Below are positions 45,990 through 56,784 of a stretch of 64,000 nt of DNA, piece by piece. The notes beneath the pieces are model-generated. The model did no database searches. It was given only the letters and a program-made list of their open reading frames with translations, and was not told where the DNA came from. Each line of letters begins with the position of its first letter. Positions within the stretch are counted from its first letter, which is position 1. Position numbers and translations under genes: made by a program. The stretch comes from Shewanella algicola (GTDB lineage: Bacteria; Pseudomonadota; Gammaproteobacteria; Enterobacterales; Shewanellaceae), in the NCBI RefSeq assembly GCF_014648035.1, contig NZ_BMQI01000007.1, forward strand, positions 1-64,000. The letters run 5' to 3'.

Positions 45990-47000
45990 TTGAGTTATTT
46001 AATGATGGATTTGGCTGGTTTAACAGTGTCTGAGCTGGAAACTGAGCAATTACGCCACCCTAAAGTGGGCGGGATTATTTTATTTACGCGTAATTTTGAA
46101 AATAAAAATCAATTAATAGAATTGGTTAAGGATGTTCGCCGTATTCGGCCTGAATTATTGATTGCCGTTGATCATGAAGGTGGACGAGTACAACGTTTTC
46201 GCGAGGGTTTTAGTTTAATCCCTGCAATGGGAGATATTTTACCTGCGGCAAATATGGATTTAACATTAGCTAAACAATGGGCGAAGGAATGCGGTTTTTT
46301 AATGGCGATTGAGCTGTTAGCGTGCGATATTGATTTAAGTTTTGCACCGGTCTTAGATGTAAACGGTATAAGTGAAGTGATTGGTAAACGCAGTTTTAGC
46401 CCTAATCCTGCACACGTCAGTGCGCTAGCCGAGCAATTTATTATCGGCATGAACGAAGCCGGTATGGCTGCTGTGGGTAAGCATTTTCCCGGACACGGCA
46501 GTGTTGCGGCTGATTCGCATATTGCGATGCCTTTGGACCCTCGGACTAAAGAGGTGATAGACGCATTTGATATGCTGCCGTTTAAACAGCTAATTGGCCA
46601 AAAACAGTTACAGGGTGTGATGCCGGCACATGTGGTGTATTCGGCAATAGACCCAAACCCTGCTGGTTTTTCATCTTACTGGTTGCAAACCGTGTTACGT
46701 CAACAATTGGCGTTTGATGGAGTGATATTTTCTGACGATTTAGGCATGAAGGGCGCAAGCTTTGCGGGGGATTATCTTGGCCGAGCTAAAGCGGCGTTAG
46801 AGGCTGGTTGCGACATGATTTTAGTGTGTAACGACCCAACAGGCGTTAATGCATTATTGAACGAGTTTGTTTGGCCTGCTGATGAACCATTGCACACAGC
46901 GCTGGCGCTTAAAGGTCAGCCTGAACAAGTGTGTCAAGCCCTAGAGCAACAAGCCCGTATTCAAGCAGCGCAGCAATTGGTGAGTCAAATTAACGGTTAA
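45990..47000 (+). CDS. nagZ: Beta-N-acetylglucosaminidase NagZ
   Basis: 336 aa, family GH3, cytoplasmic. It removes GlcNAc from anhydromuropeptides during peptidoglycan recycling. It starts at TTG 45990 with AGGGGAA upstream (MSYLMMDLAGLTV). Motifs: DHEGGRVQRFREGF, GKHFPGHGSVAADSHIAMPLD (the catalytic His/Asp loop of NagZ) and FSDDLGMKGA with the nucleophile Asp. Complete, ending at a strong terminator. Confidence 0.95.
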   Translation: MSYLMMDLAGLTVSELETEQLRHPKVGGIILFTRNFENKNQLIELVKDVRRIRPELLIAVDHEGGRVQRFREGFSLIPAMGDILPAANMDLTLAKQWAKECGFLMAIELLACDIDLSFAPVLDVNGISEVIGKRSFSPNPAHVSALAEQFIIGMNEAGMAAVGKHFPGHGSVAADSHIAMPLDPRTKEVIDAFDMLPFKQLIGQKQLQGVMPAHVVYSAIDPNPAGFSSYWLQTVLRQQLAFDGVIFSDDLGMKGASFAGDYLGRAKAALEAGCDMILVCNDPTGVNALLNEFVWPADEPLHTALALKGQPEQVCQALEQQARIQAAQQLVSQING

Positions 47001-47027
47001 CGCGTTAGTTTGCCATTCGTTTGCAAT

Positions 47028-47057
47028 AAAAAACCGGATCAGTGGATCCGGTTTTTT
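47028..47057. terminator. Bidirectional terminator between nagZ and csiV
   Basis: AAAAAACCGGATC (47028-47040), loop AGTG, GATCCGGTTTTTT (47045-47057). Symmetric stem with A and T tracts between convergent genes. Confidence 0.93.
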
Positions 47058-47077
47058 ATGGGGCAATTTTTGAGAGA

Positions 47078-48073
47078 TTAACCCGCGTAAGGCATTGGCT
47101 GACCTTGTGGTGTATAGCCAGTTAAATCAATGGGTTTAACACTGCTGGGTTGAGCCATTTTTCGAATTTGCATGACGATACCCAGTTGTGGGTGGTCAAA
47201 ATAATGCAGCTCACCACTGCGCACGCGGCGATTTTGTATCAGTGGGATACTCTGTAAAAACGGCGCTAATTGCTTTTTACCTTCAATTTCTAATGCAGCG
47301 TATTCATTAAATGCAGCCGGCGTTGATTCAATCATTTTTTGTGTTGGTTTACGCAAGGCCAAATTGTTTTCGATGTAGAGGTAATGGTTCAAGTAAATAT
47401 TAATTGACCCATCAAGCTCCCAAACCGGTTTGACTTTTGGCGCGTCATAAAACCCGCCTAAAGCACTGTAATCGCCTATTGGCATGCTCATGCTGGAGTC
47501 TGCAGGCTTGTTAACGCTTAAACCGTAGTAGTCAAACGTTTTAGAGTAATCTTTGCCGCCAAATATACGCACCGGTTTTGCTAAGCGTCGCGATTGCATA
47601 TTTTGCTGCCACGTTAAATGCACCAAACTTTTTACGTATGGTTCGCGGCGGATGGTGCGAATAATGTCTTTAAACTGGCCCTGACTTTGTGCGAGCAATA
47701 CAGTGCCTTGACCTAAAAAGGCTGTTTGTGGTGTTGCTGCACCAATGCTCACTGGCACTTCACTTGGGTGAGAGGCAATGTTGCTACTGATTTTTGGGTC
47801 GTTACAGTCGCTGGTGTCGCTGGCCCAATCGGTAGAGCTACATCCCGTTAAAGCCGACGCAACCCCTGTGATGTCAGTACTTATCACTGGAGTGATCAAA
47901 TCGACAGTGTTATTTGCCAACGTTGGAGGTGAGGCGTCTAGCCACTTTTCAACCGAAGGGTTTTGGCGTTCAAATACAAATACTTCAACTTCAAACCATG
48001 ACTCGGCATGGGCTGTAACGCTGTGGGATAGCGCTGTGATAGCGGCGATAGATATCGCAATTTTATGAAGCAC
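47078..48073 (-). CDS. csiV: CsiV-like periplasmic peptidoglycan-binding protein
   Basis: 331 aa. Signal peptide about 1-24 (ending AHA), then ESWFEVEVFVFERQ, the start of the CsiV family described in Vibrio. The C-terminal half has SGELHYFDHPQLGIVMQIRK, conserved in this family. In Vibrio cholerae CsiV is needed for the LpoA/PBP1a cell-wall synthase under D-amino-acid stress. The gene overlaps the 3' end of mfd by one base, so it is expressed in the mfd transcript. Confidence 0.83.
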   Translation of the reverse strand: MLHKIAISIAAITALSHSVTAHAESWFEVEVFVFERQNPSVEKWLDASPPTLANNTVDLITPVISTDITGVASALTGCSSTDWASDTSDCNDPKISSNIASHPSEVPVSIGAATPQTAFLGQGTVLLAQSQGQFKDIIRTIRREPYVKSLVHLTWQQNMQSRRLAKPVRIFGGKDYSKTFDYYGLSVNKPADSSMSMPIGDYSALGGFYDAPKVKPVWELDGSINIYLNHYLYIENNLALRKPTQKMIESTPAAFNEYAALEIEGKKQLAPFLQSIPLIQNRRVRSGELHYFDHPQLGIVMQIRKMAQPSSVKPIDLTGYTPQGQPMPYAG

Positions 48074-51000
48074 TATTTGTCTCCAGTTTGATGTTTGGCG
48101 AACTGTTCAAGCAAGGTGTTGACTAATTCAAGACGCTCTTTGCTTGTTTCAGCAGGAATGGTGAACTTTAACTTATTTGGCCCGTCCATTCGATAGATTT
48201 GTGGTTGGTTTTGCAACAAACCAATAATAAACATCGGATCGACGCTGTTTTCTTGCCCAAATTCAACACTGCCACCTTTGGCATGCATTTCAATTTTAAC
48301 GATGCCCAGTGCGGTTGCCTGATGTTTAAACAGGGTAATGGCCATTAAGTTACGTGTTGGGTCTGGCAGCATGCCAAAGCGGTCAATAAATTCGACTTTA
48401 AGCTCGTCGAGCATATTATCGTTTTCGCAATTGGCGATACGTTTGTATAGTGACAAGCGCATATTAACGTCGCTGACATAATCTTCTGGCAGTAACGCTG
48501 GGATACGTAAATCGATTTCAGCCTTGGCGCTCATCATGTAAGCAAGAGAAGGCTCTTTACCTTCTTTTAACGCTTTAACGGCGGATTCGAGCATTTCCAT
48601 GTACAAGCTAAAACCAATTTTAGAAATATGACCGCTTTGTTCATCACCTAATAATTCACCAGCGCCGCGAATTTCTAAATCTTGCGTGGCGAGCATAAAT
48701 CCGGCGCCAAGATCCTCTAAAGCATCAATGGCTTCAAGACGTTTACGGGCGTCGGGTGTCATCCGTTTTGGGTGCGGCGTCATCATATAGGCATAAGCCT
48801 GGTGATGCGAGCGACCTACACGGCCACGTAATTGGTGTAATTGCGCTAAACCAAACATGTCGGCGCGGTCGAGAATAATCGTGTTGGCACTAGGCACGTC
48901 GATGCCGGTTTCAATAATGGTTGTACACACCAACACGTTAAAGCGTTGGTGGTAAAAGTCTGACATGACTTTTTCAAGATCGCGCTCGCGCATTTGGCCG
49001 TGGGCGGTAACAACACGCGCTTCTGGCAATAAATCGCGTATGTTTTGTGCTGTTTTTTCGATGGTTTCAACGTTATTGTGTAAGTAATACACTTGGCCAC
49101 CACGGAGGATTTCACGCAATATGGCTTCGCGTACAGTGGCTTTGTCGTATTCACGCACAAAGGTTTTAACCGCTAAACGTTTGGCGGGTGGTGTGGCGAT
49201 AATGGATAAGTCGCGCATGCCCGACATGGCCATGTTTAAGGTGCGTGGGATTGGTGTGGCGGTGAGCGTTAAAATGTCAACGTTAGCTCGCAGCGCTTTA
49301 ATCTTTTCTTTTTGACGGACACCAAAGCGATGTTCTTCATCGATAATCAATAAGCCTAGGTTGTCGAAGTTTGCTTCTGCTGACAATAGCTTATGAGTAC
49401 CAATAACGATATCGACTTTACCTTCAGACAACTGTTCGACGACACTTTTTTGCTCTTTGGTGGTTCTAAAGCGTGACATCACTTCGATGACAATCGGCCA
49501 GTCGGCAAAGCGGTCTTTAAAGTTTTCGTAGTGTTGTTGAGCCAGTAGGGTGGTTGGCACTAACACTACCACTTGTTTACCGGCATTAACGGCAACAAAA
49601 GCCGCACGCATGGCGACTTCTGTTTTACCAAAGCCTACATCGCCACACACTAAACGGTCCATGGCGAGTGGGGCTTGTAAGTCTTCTAGTACAGCATTAA
49701 TGGCGGTTTCTTGGTCGACGGTTTCTTCAAAAGGGAAGCCTTGGCTGAATTGGGCGTACTCTTGCTCATCGATGGCCATGGCATCACCCGGGCGAGCTTG
49801 ACGACGAGCATAGACATCCAATAACTCAGCAGCAACGTCTCGAATACGTTCAATGGCTTTGCGCTTGGCTTTAGCCCAGGTTTCATTGCCGAGCTTATTA
49901 AGGTGCGCATCACCGTCGCCACTGGCGTTAAAACGGCTAATTAAGTGCAATGACGACACGGGCACATAAAGTTTGTCACCACCTGAATATTCAAGCTTTA
50001 AATATTCAGCAACCAGCCCACCGGTATCGAGGGTTTCTAAGCCCTGATACAAGGCTACACCGTGCTCTAAATGCACAATCGGCTGGCCGACTTTTAGCTC
50101 AGCTAAGTTTTTAACGAGTACATCAGAGCTAACTTGCTTTTGCTTTTCTCGGCGACGTTGCTGAGAAATACGTTGGCCAAATAATTCAGTTTCGCAAATA
50201 ATGCTGACCGCACCTTTAGGTGTATCGGTTAATACGCAGCCTCGGCTGAGTGGCGATACCATTAAGCCTATTTTGTCTTTAGCTTCAAGGTAGTCATTAA
50301 TGTGCTTGAACTGTTTAGGTTTGATGCCAATTTTGTCTAGCAGTTCAAGCAGGGCTTCACGGCGACCTTCAGATTCAGCACTGAACAACAGTTGGGTGTG
50401 GCTAGCGCTGTACTCTTGCAGGGCAATAAGCGGTTGCTTGAGTTTATGGTTGGCATTGATGTCGGGCAGTTTTTCTACATTGGCAACGACAGCAATAGCG
50501 GGTAGCTCAAATTGGACTAATGGCTGGCCGGCATTGTCGGTATCGTTAATATCATGTTGCTGAATAATTTGCGTGCGAGTTAACGGTTTAAAGGCGGCAA
50601 ATAATTCGTCATGTAATAAATACAATTCTTGCGGTGCCAGCAGCGGCCTTAATGGGTCGATGCGTCTGTCTTCATAACGCACTGACACTTCATGTAAGTG
50701 GTTTTTGCTGGCTTTGTCGATGTCGCCTAAGGTGATCAGTTGACTGTCTTTGGGCAAATAGTCAAACAGTGTAGCGGTGTCGTCAAAAAACAAAGGTAAG
50801 TAGTTTTCAATACCGGCAGGCATTAAATTACGACTGACCAGTTGGTATATCGACTCCGCTTCTTTTGAGATAACTTCAAAGCGGCGACGGTAGCGTTGTC
50901 TAAAACCTTCAATGGCATTGCTGTCGGTAGGAAATTCTTTTGCTGGCAACATGCGTATGGCATCGCGCGCCATGCCGGAACGTTGGGTGTCAACATCAAA

Positions 51001-51597
51001 AAAGCGAATCGATTCGACTTCGTCATCAAACAATTCTATGCGCAGTGGTTGGCGAGAACCGGTAGGGAAAATGTCGATAATCGAGCCACGTATAGCAAAC
51101 TCGCCATGCTCATACACCTGTTCAACTAAGTGATAGCCTGTGTCGGTTAGATGTTGTCTGGCTTGCTGTAGGCTGTAAATGTCGCCCTTGTTGAGCACCA
51201 TCACATTGGCGGTCATAAAGGATTTTGGCGGTAGGCGCACCATTAAGGTGTTTACCGGCACGATGACCACGTTATGTTGATGTTGGCTAATATTAGCTAG
51301 GGTTTCGAGTCGCTGTGAAATTAAATCTTGGTGTGGCGAAAAATTGTCGTAAGGCAGTGTTTCACGGTCTGGAAATAAGCACACATTGATATTGTTGTTT
51401 TGCAGTAAATAGCTTAATTCGACTTCAAGCGACAGCGCACTTGGGGTGTCGTGAGTGACAATAATGCTGGTGCCGGTATGTTGCTGAATTAATTTGGCGA
51501 GGGTGATGGCCTGTGAGACCCCACCTAATGTTGCCAAAGTTTGTAGTTGTTGGCCTTTTTTTACACTCGGCGGCGTGAGTACACTAAATTGTTTCAT
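48073..51597 (-). CDS. mfd: Transcription-repair coupling factor Mfd
   Basis: 1174 aa from ATG 51597; the frame opens at TTG 51612. E. coli Mfd is 1148 aa. It displaces stalled RNA polymerase and recruits UvrA. N-terminal UvrB-homology region, then the CarD-like RNAP-interaction domain (VGQPIVHLEHGVALYQGLETLD, near 480-560), the RecG-like helicase with Walker A GDVGFGKTEVA and IDEEH motif, and a C-terminal TRCF domain. Its end overlaps csiV. No unusual feature is seen. Confidence 0.98.
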   Translation of the reverse strand: MKQFSVLTPPSVKKGQQLQTLATLGGVSQAITLAKLIQQHTGTSIIVTHDTPSALSLEVELSYLLQNNNINVCLFPDRETLPYDNFSPHQDLISQRLETLANISQHQHNVVIVPVNTLMVRLPPKSFMTANVMVLNKGDIYSLQQARQHLTDTGYHLVEQVYEHGEFAIRGSIIDIFPTGSRQPLRIELFDDEVESIRFFDVDTQRSGMARDAIRMLPAKEFPTDSNAIEGFRQRYRRRFEVISKEAESIYQLVSRNLMPAGIENYLPLFFDDTATLFDYLPKDSQLITLGDIDKASKNHLHEVSVRYEDRRIDPLRPLLAPQELYLLHDELFAAFKPLTRTQIIQQHDINDTDNAGQPLVQFELPAIAVVANVEKLPDINANHKLKQPLIALQEYSASHTQLLFSAESEGRREALLELLDKIGIKPKQFKHINDYLEAKDKIGLMVSPLSRGCVLTDTPKGAVSIICETELFGQRISQQRRREKQKQVSSDVLVKNLAELKVGQPIVHLEHGVALYQGLETLDTGGLVAEYLKLEYSGGDKLYVPVSSLHLISRFNASGDGDAHLNKLGNETWAKAKRKAIERIRDVAAELLDVYARRQARPGDAMAIDEQEYAQFSQGFPFEETVDQETAINAVLEDLQAPLAMDRLVCGDVGFGKTEVAMRAAFVAVNAGKQVVVLVPTTLLAQQHYENFKDRFADWPIVIEVMSRFRTTKEQKSVVEQLSEGKVDIVIGTHKLLSAEANFDNLGLLIIDEEHRFGVRQKEKIKALRANVDILTLTATPIPRTLNMAMSGMRDLSIIATPPAKRLAVKTFVREYDKATVREAILREILRGGQVYYLHNNVETIEKTAQNIRDLLPEARVVTAHGQMRERDLEKVMSDFYHQRFNVLVCTTIIETGIDVPSANTIILDRADMFGLAQLHQLRGRVGRSHHQAYAYMMTPHPKRMTPDARKRLEAIDALEDLGAGFMLATQDLEIRGAGELLGDEQSGHISKIGFSLYMEMLESAVKALKEGKEPSLAYMMSAKAEIDLRIPALLPEDYVSDVNMRLSLYKRIANCENDNMLDELKVEFIDRFGMLPDPTRNLMAITLFKHQATALGIVKIEMHAKGGSVEFGQENSVDPMFIIGLLQNQPQIYRMDGPNKLKFTIPAETSKERLELVNTLLEQFAKHQTGDK

Positions 51598-51646
51598 TAA
51601 AATCTTTTTCAATTCCGTTTACTGTCAATGTGTATTGATATGTGGG

Positions 51647-52243
51647 TTAGCGTCGTTGTTTATCAATATTTTGTTTGCGCTTTTTAAGCATTTTTTGTTG
51701 TACGGCCAAACTGGCTTTAACCAATTGTTCGATATCATCTTCAAGAATTTGGCTAAATTCAAGTTGGCAATGCCACAGAGTGTCTTGGTCATCATTTTCA
51801 TCGATGGGGATGCACTCGATGACTTGGCAAATACACAATAATGCGACCACTTCGGCATGCAAATAAATATGTGCTTTGTGGTAGTCACCCACATTTAACT
51901 CAAATGAGCTGGTAATGCTGATACCACTGCCACCAAATTGATTGCCTTTAACTTGTTGGCCTTCTTGTACTTCTTTTTCAAGCACATGCTGTAACACTAA
52001 ATCCACCTTGCGCGATTGCAGCTTTAAAAAATCCACCACGGCTTTGGCATCATTATCTAAATTACGTAATTGTAGTAAGCAGTTGGCTTCAAGGCTTTTT
52101 ACTTCGGTTAGCAATTTTAAGCCAACCGATTGCATGTCTTTTAGCTCATCTTCAGTCGGCAAACCTTGGGCTGTATCCCACGGTGAAAGGTATGCGTTGA
52201 AGTTATGAGGCACACTAAAATAAGAATTGCTGTCAGGTATCAA
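51647..52243 (-). CDS. PilZ-like domain protein
   Basis: 198 aa, starting at TTG 52243 with AGAGG upstream. The C-terminal half has GNQFGGSGISITSSFELNVGDYHKAHIYLHAE, the outline of a PilZ-type beta-barrel, and a helical tail (QLVKASLAVQQKMLKKRKQ). The RxxxR and D/NxSxxG c-di-GMP-binding motifs are not obvious, so binding is uncertain. It lies before lolC in the opposite direction. Confidence 0.65.
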   Translation of the reverse strand: MIPDSNSYFSVPHNFNAYLSPWDTAQGLPTEDELKDMQSVGLKLLTEVKSLEANCLLQLRNLDNDAKAVVDFLKLQSRKVDLVLQHVLEKEVQEGQQVKGNQFGGSGISITSSFELNVGDYHKAHIYLHAEVVALLCICQVIECIPIDENDDQDTLWHCQLEFSQILEDDIEQLVKASLAVQQKMLKKRKQNIDKQRR

Positions 52244-52400
52244 GGTTTGCCTCTTTATTTATCCCACTAATAGCCCTATTATCGTGCCCAACTTAATGAT
52301 TTAGCAAGTCATACGCAATGGCTTGTTGATTTCATCTTCACAATTAGCTTGATTGTCAGACTAATACGCTGTGATGAGCGCATAGGATTAGTATTTTTTT

Positions 52401-53645
52401 ATGAATTTCGGATTTTCGTTTTTTATCGGCTACCGTTACTGGCGTGCGCGAAAAGCCAATGCTTTTGCCTCTTTTATTACCTTTTTTGCTGTCTCAGGTA
52501 TTTTTTTAGGGGTGGCAGCATTAATTGTGGTCAGTTCGGTAATGAATGGTCTTGAGGGGCAGCTTAAAAATCGTATTTTGGGTGCGGTACCGCAACTCAC
52601 GTTAATGAACGAAGCCGGCTTTAATGATTGGCAATCGCTCACCCAACAGGTGTTGCTTGACGGTGGTTTAAACCCGCATGTCCGTGGGGTTGTTCCCAGT
52701 ACCACCACACAAGCGATGATCCAGTCGAGTAAAAACATCAGCGCGGTGCAAGTGTATGGGGTTTACCCTGAGCTTGAACAAACCTTATCGAGTATTGCTT
52801 CGCATACCTACTCAAATGCCTTTGAACAACTTACTGCGGGTGATTACAATATTGTGCTCGGGAGCGAACTTGCTCGTAAACTCGGCGTTAACAGTGGCGA
52901 CAGAGTTCGTTTACTCAGCGGCGATGGCGTGGTGTATTCCCCTATGGGGCCAGTGCCGAGCCAGCGTAAGTTTACTGTGGCAGGGGTATTTGAGATGGGC
53001 TCGCAAGTTGATGCCAGTGTAGCCTATGTACATTATCAAGATGCGCGTAAGTTAAAGCGTCAAAACAGTCAAGAGATTGATGCGCTGCGGGTGTATTTAA
53101 CTGACCCATTTAGCGCGCCACAAATCGCCCCGATGATGATCACAGCATTTGCAGAGCAAGGTGTTGAAATTACAACCAGCGACTGGCGCCAGGATTATGG
53201 TCATTTATTTTCTGCGGTGAAGATGGAAAAGAACATGATGTCGTTAATGCTCAGTTTAATTGTGGCCGTTGCCGCATTTAACATGGTGTCAGCATTAGTG
53301 ATGATGGTGGTCGATAAAACCACCGATGTTGCGGTATTAAAAACACAAGGTGTTACTACCTCATCAGTGATGGCGATCTTTGTCGTGCAAGGGTTGCTGA
53401 ATGCGTTACTGGGTTTGATATTAGGAACCGTGGTGGGCATTGGCTTAACCTTAAATTTAAATAGCATTTTATCTGCGCTTGGCATTGCCATTTTAGGGGC
53501 AGGGCAAACCTTGCCGGTCGCATTGTCGGTAACCCAATTGAGTTATATTATTGTTGGCTCGCTACTAATTACCTTACTTGCCACTCTATACCCTGCGCTG
53601 TCGGCTGCTAGGGTTCAACCTGCTTCTGCTTTGAGATACGAATAA
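52401..53645 (+). CDS. lolC: Lipoprotein-releasing permease LolC
   Basis: 414 aa. N-terminal helix, a large periplasmic domain (about 45-270), then three helices (MSLMLSLIVAVAAFNMVSALVMMV and following). With LolD and LolE it forms the complex that frees outer-membrane lipoproteins from the inner membrane. The start region YRYWRARKANAFASFITFFAVSGIFLGVAALIVVSSVMNG is a LolC/LolE hallmark. Its stop overlaps the lolD start by one base. Confidence 0.93.
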   Translation: MNFGFSFFIGYRYWRARKANAFASFITFFAVSGIFLGVAALIVVSSVMNGLEGQLKNRILGAVPQLTLMNEAGFNDWQSLTQQVLLDGGLNPHVRGVVPSTTTQAMIQSSKNISAVQVYGVYPELEQTLSSIASHTYSNAFEQLTAGDYNIVLGSELARKLGVNSGDRVRLLSGDGVVYSPMGPVPSQRKFTVAGVFEMGSQVDASVAYVHYQDARKLKRQNSQEIDALRVYLTDPFSAPQIAPMMITAFAEQGVEITTSDWRQDYGHLFSAVKMEKNMMSLMLSLIVAVAAFNMVSALVMMVVDKTTDVAVLKTQGVTTSSVMAIFVVQGLLNALLGLILGTVVGIGLTLNLNSILSALGIAILGAGQTLPVALSVTQLSYIIVGSLLITLLATLYPALSAARVQPASALRYE

Positions 53646-54352
53646 TGAGTCAAACACAAACCGCGTTATTACAAGTTAACCACGTCAGTAAGCAATATCA
53701 TGACGGTGAAGTGATCACCCATGTGTTATCTGGCGTGGATTTAACGGTTTATAAGGGCGAGCAACTAGCCATTGTCGGAAGCTCTGGTTCAGGTAAAAGT
53801 ACCTTATTGCACATTATGGGCACCCTAGATACACCGACATCGGGGTCAGTGATATTAGATGGTGAAGATTTATATCAATTGTCTGCTGTTCGCCAAGCTC
53901 AGGTGCGTAATCAGGATTTAGGTTTTATTTATCAATTTCATCACTTATTGCCTGAGTTTAGTGCGTTAGAAAACGTGGCGATGCCGGCGTTTATTCAGGG
54001 TAAAGATAAAAAACAAACCTTAGCCGATGCGCAAAAACTGCTCGAGCGGGTTGGCTTAGGTCACCGTGTTAATCATATTCCGGCGCAGCTGTCTGGCGGT
54101 GAGCGTCAACGTGTGGCGATTGCACGTGCCTTGATTAACAAACCTAAGTTGGTGCTGGCCGATGAGCCTACCGGTAACTTAGATGCCAGCAGTGCCGATA
54201 ATGTGTATTCGATGATCCGCGAACTGGCACATCAATTTGACACCGCTTTTGTGGTGGTCACCCATGATTATAAATTAGCGGCCAAGATGGACCGCCAACT
54301 AACCATGAAAGATGGCGTGTTACAAAGTGTTGATGCAGGGCAAACCGAATGA
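53645..54352 (+). CDS. lolD: Lipoprotein-releasing ATPase LolD
   Basis: 235 aa ABC ATPase. Walker A SSGSGKST, Q-loop YQFHHLLPEF, signature LSGGERQR, Walker B LVLADEPTGNLD, and switch His in VVTHD. The sequence YQFHHLLPEFSALENVAMP is typical of LolD. It powers the transfer of lipoproteins to LolA. It overlaps lolE by 4 bases. Confidence 0.96.
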   Translation: MSQTQTALLQVNHVSKQYHDGEVITHVLSGVDLTVYKGEQLAIVGSSGSGKSTLLHIMGTLDTPTSGSVILDGEDLYQLSAVRQAQVRNQDLGFIYQFHHLLPEFSALENVAMPAFIQGKDKKQTLADAQKLLERVGLGHRVNHIPAQLSGGERQRVAIARALINKPKLVLADEPTGNLDASSADNVYSMIRELAHQFDTAFVVVTHDYKLAAKMDRQLTMKDGVLQSVDAGQTE

Positions 54353-55590
54353 GTAAGTGGTTACCGTTAACCATTGGCTGGCGCTTTTTTCGCGCCAGGC
54401 AATCAAATCGCTTTATTGGCTTTATTTCGTTTGCTTCTACGGCGGGGATTGCACTCGGTGTCGGGGTGTTGATTGTCTTGTTATCGACTATGAATGGCTT
54501 TGAAAAAGAGCTGCAACAACGTTTACTTGGCGTGGCATCACACGGCGAGCTTGTCGGTGTTAATGAACCCATTGCAGATTGGCAAGCGATTGCCAAAAGT
54601 GCTCAAAACTTACCGCAAATTACCGGAGTGGCGCCGTTTATTCGTTTGCAGGGGTTAGTGCAAAAGCCGGGTGGCTTTCAAGGGTTAATGGTCAGCGGGA
54701 TTGATATTAACCACGAAGCCGATGTGTCGACCATTAACCAGTATATGTCTGCCAAGGCATGGCAATCATTGCAGGGCAATCAAAACAACATTGTTTTAGG
54801 CCGCAGTTTAATTGAAAAGCTTGAGCTTAAAGTCGGCGATACCGTCGCGATGTTTACTCCTGATGCCAATAATAGTCAATTAACTTCGGCTAAAAGTCAT
54901 CGGTTTGTGGTGTCGGGGGTATACCATGTGGGCGGCGAAATTGAATCGACTCAGGCATATGTTCCCATTGCTTATTTAGCTGACATATTGGGCTTAGGTA
55001 CTGGGGTTAGCGGGGTGCGCATACAAGTTGAAAATGTACTCAATGCGGCTTCAGTTACCCGAGATTTAGGCTTTGCTCAGGAGCAATATTTGTACATTAA
55101 TGATTGGACTCGATCGCAAGGTCATGTGTATCAAGACATTCAATTGGTACGACTGGTCATGTACCTTGTATTAGCGCTAGTGATTGCGGTGGCCTGTTTT
55201 AATATTGTGTCGACCTTGGTGATGGCGGTGCGCGATAAAGCTTCTGAAATCGCTATTTTAATGACCATGGGCATAAGCCGTGGCGCAATTATGTTGATTT
55301 TTATGCTGCAAGGGGCGTTAAACGGCATCATGGGCTGCACAATTGGTGGCATTATTGGGATTGTTTTTGCTTATAACCTAAGTGCCATTGCACAGGGAAT
55401 AGAGCAACTATTTGGTTTTCAGTTGTTGGCATCTGATATCTACTTTATCGATTTTTTACCGTCTGAATTACATCGCCAAGATGTGGTCGTTGTGTTGGTA
55501 ATGGGTTTAGTGATGAGCTTACTCGCCACGATTTATCCGGCTTGGAAAGCCACAAAAATAGCTCCCGCGACAGCATTAGCGGGTCGCTAA
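54349..55590 (+). CDS. lolE: Lipoprotein-releasing permease LolE
   Basis: 413 aa with the same fold as LolC: N-terminal helix, periplasmic domain, three C-terminal helices (IQLVRLVMYLVLALVIAVACFNIVSTLVMAV and following). The N-terminal WRFFRARQSNRFIGFISFASTAGIALGVGVLIVLLSTMNGFE fits LolE. Last gene of the lolCDE run; the DUF3624 gene follows 16 bases later. Confidence 0.93.
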   Translation: MSKWLPLTIGWRFFRARQSNRFIGFISFASTAGIALGVGVLIVLLSTMNGFEKELQQRLLGVASHGELVGVNEPIADWQAIAKSAQNLPQITGVAPFIRLQGLVQKPGGFQGLMVSGIDINHEADVSTINQYMSAKAWQSLQGNQNNIVLGRSLIEKLELKVGDTVAMFTPDANNSQLTSAKSHRFVVSGVYHVGGEIESTQAYVPIAYLADILGLGTGVSGVRIQVENVLNAASVTRDLGFAQEQYLYINDWTRSQGHVYQDIQLVRLVMYLVLALVIAVACFNIVSTLVMAVRDKASEIAILMTMGISRGAIMLIFMLQGALNGIMGCTIGGIIGIVFAYNLSAIAQGIEQLFGFQLLASDIYFIDFLPSELHRQDVVVVLVMGLVMSLLATIYPAWKATKIAPATALAGR

Positions 55591-55606
55591 GGTATACAGA
55601 TAGCTA

Positions 55607-55843
55607 ATGGGATGTGAACAATGCTTTGAATCAATATTTAGACAAAAAATTGGCCGTTGTAAGCGCTGTATGGTGCAATTAACCGTATTGAGCTTATTCG
55701 CTTGGCCTATTTGGTGGCATTATTTTGCAGACCAACCTAAAACGGTTGAGTCTATCGCACTGCTGTTTTTTGCGATCAGTTTTACTGGCCTGCTTTGTTT
55801 GCACTTATTGGTTTGGTGTTATCGCAAGCTTTATCAAAAATGA
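55607..55843 (+). CDS. DUF3624 small membrane protein
   Basis: 78 aa. An N-terminal Cys-rich region (GCEQCFESIFRQKIGRCKRCM, with two CxxC pairs that may bind zinc) precedes two hydrophobic helices. The family occurs in Shewanella and Vibrio without known function. It is close to lolE and may be transcribed with it. Confidence 0.75.
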   Translation: MGCEQCFESIFRQKIGRCKRCMVQLTVLSLFAWPIWWHYFADQPKTVESIALLFFAISFTGLLCLHLLVWCYRKLYQK

Positions 55844-55852
55844 CACCTGCGC

Positions 55853-56683
<831 letters not shown>

Positions 56684-56714
56684 TTAGATGATAATGTCTA
56701 CTATAGTTTGTGTG

Positions 56715-56729
56715 GTTGATTAAGTCAAC
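56715..56729. promoter_or_regulatory. Candidate operator between the SIP and MarR genes
   Basis: GTTGA-TTAAG-TCAAC (56715-56729) is a 5-bp inverted repeat in the 140-base divergent gap, the typical size and position of a MarR-type operator. Weak by length alone. Confidence 0.4.
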
Positions 56730-56784
56730 TATGTTGTGTGTATCCGGTTGTCATAGGTCGCTGAGATTACACTAAGGATGTTTT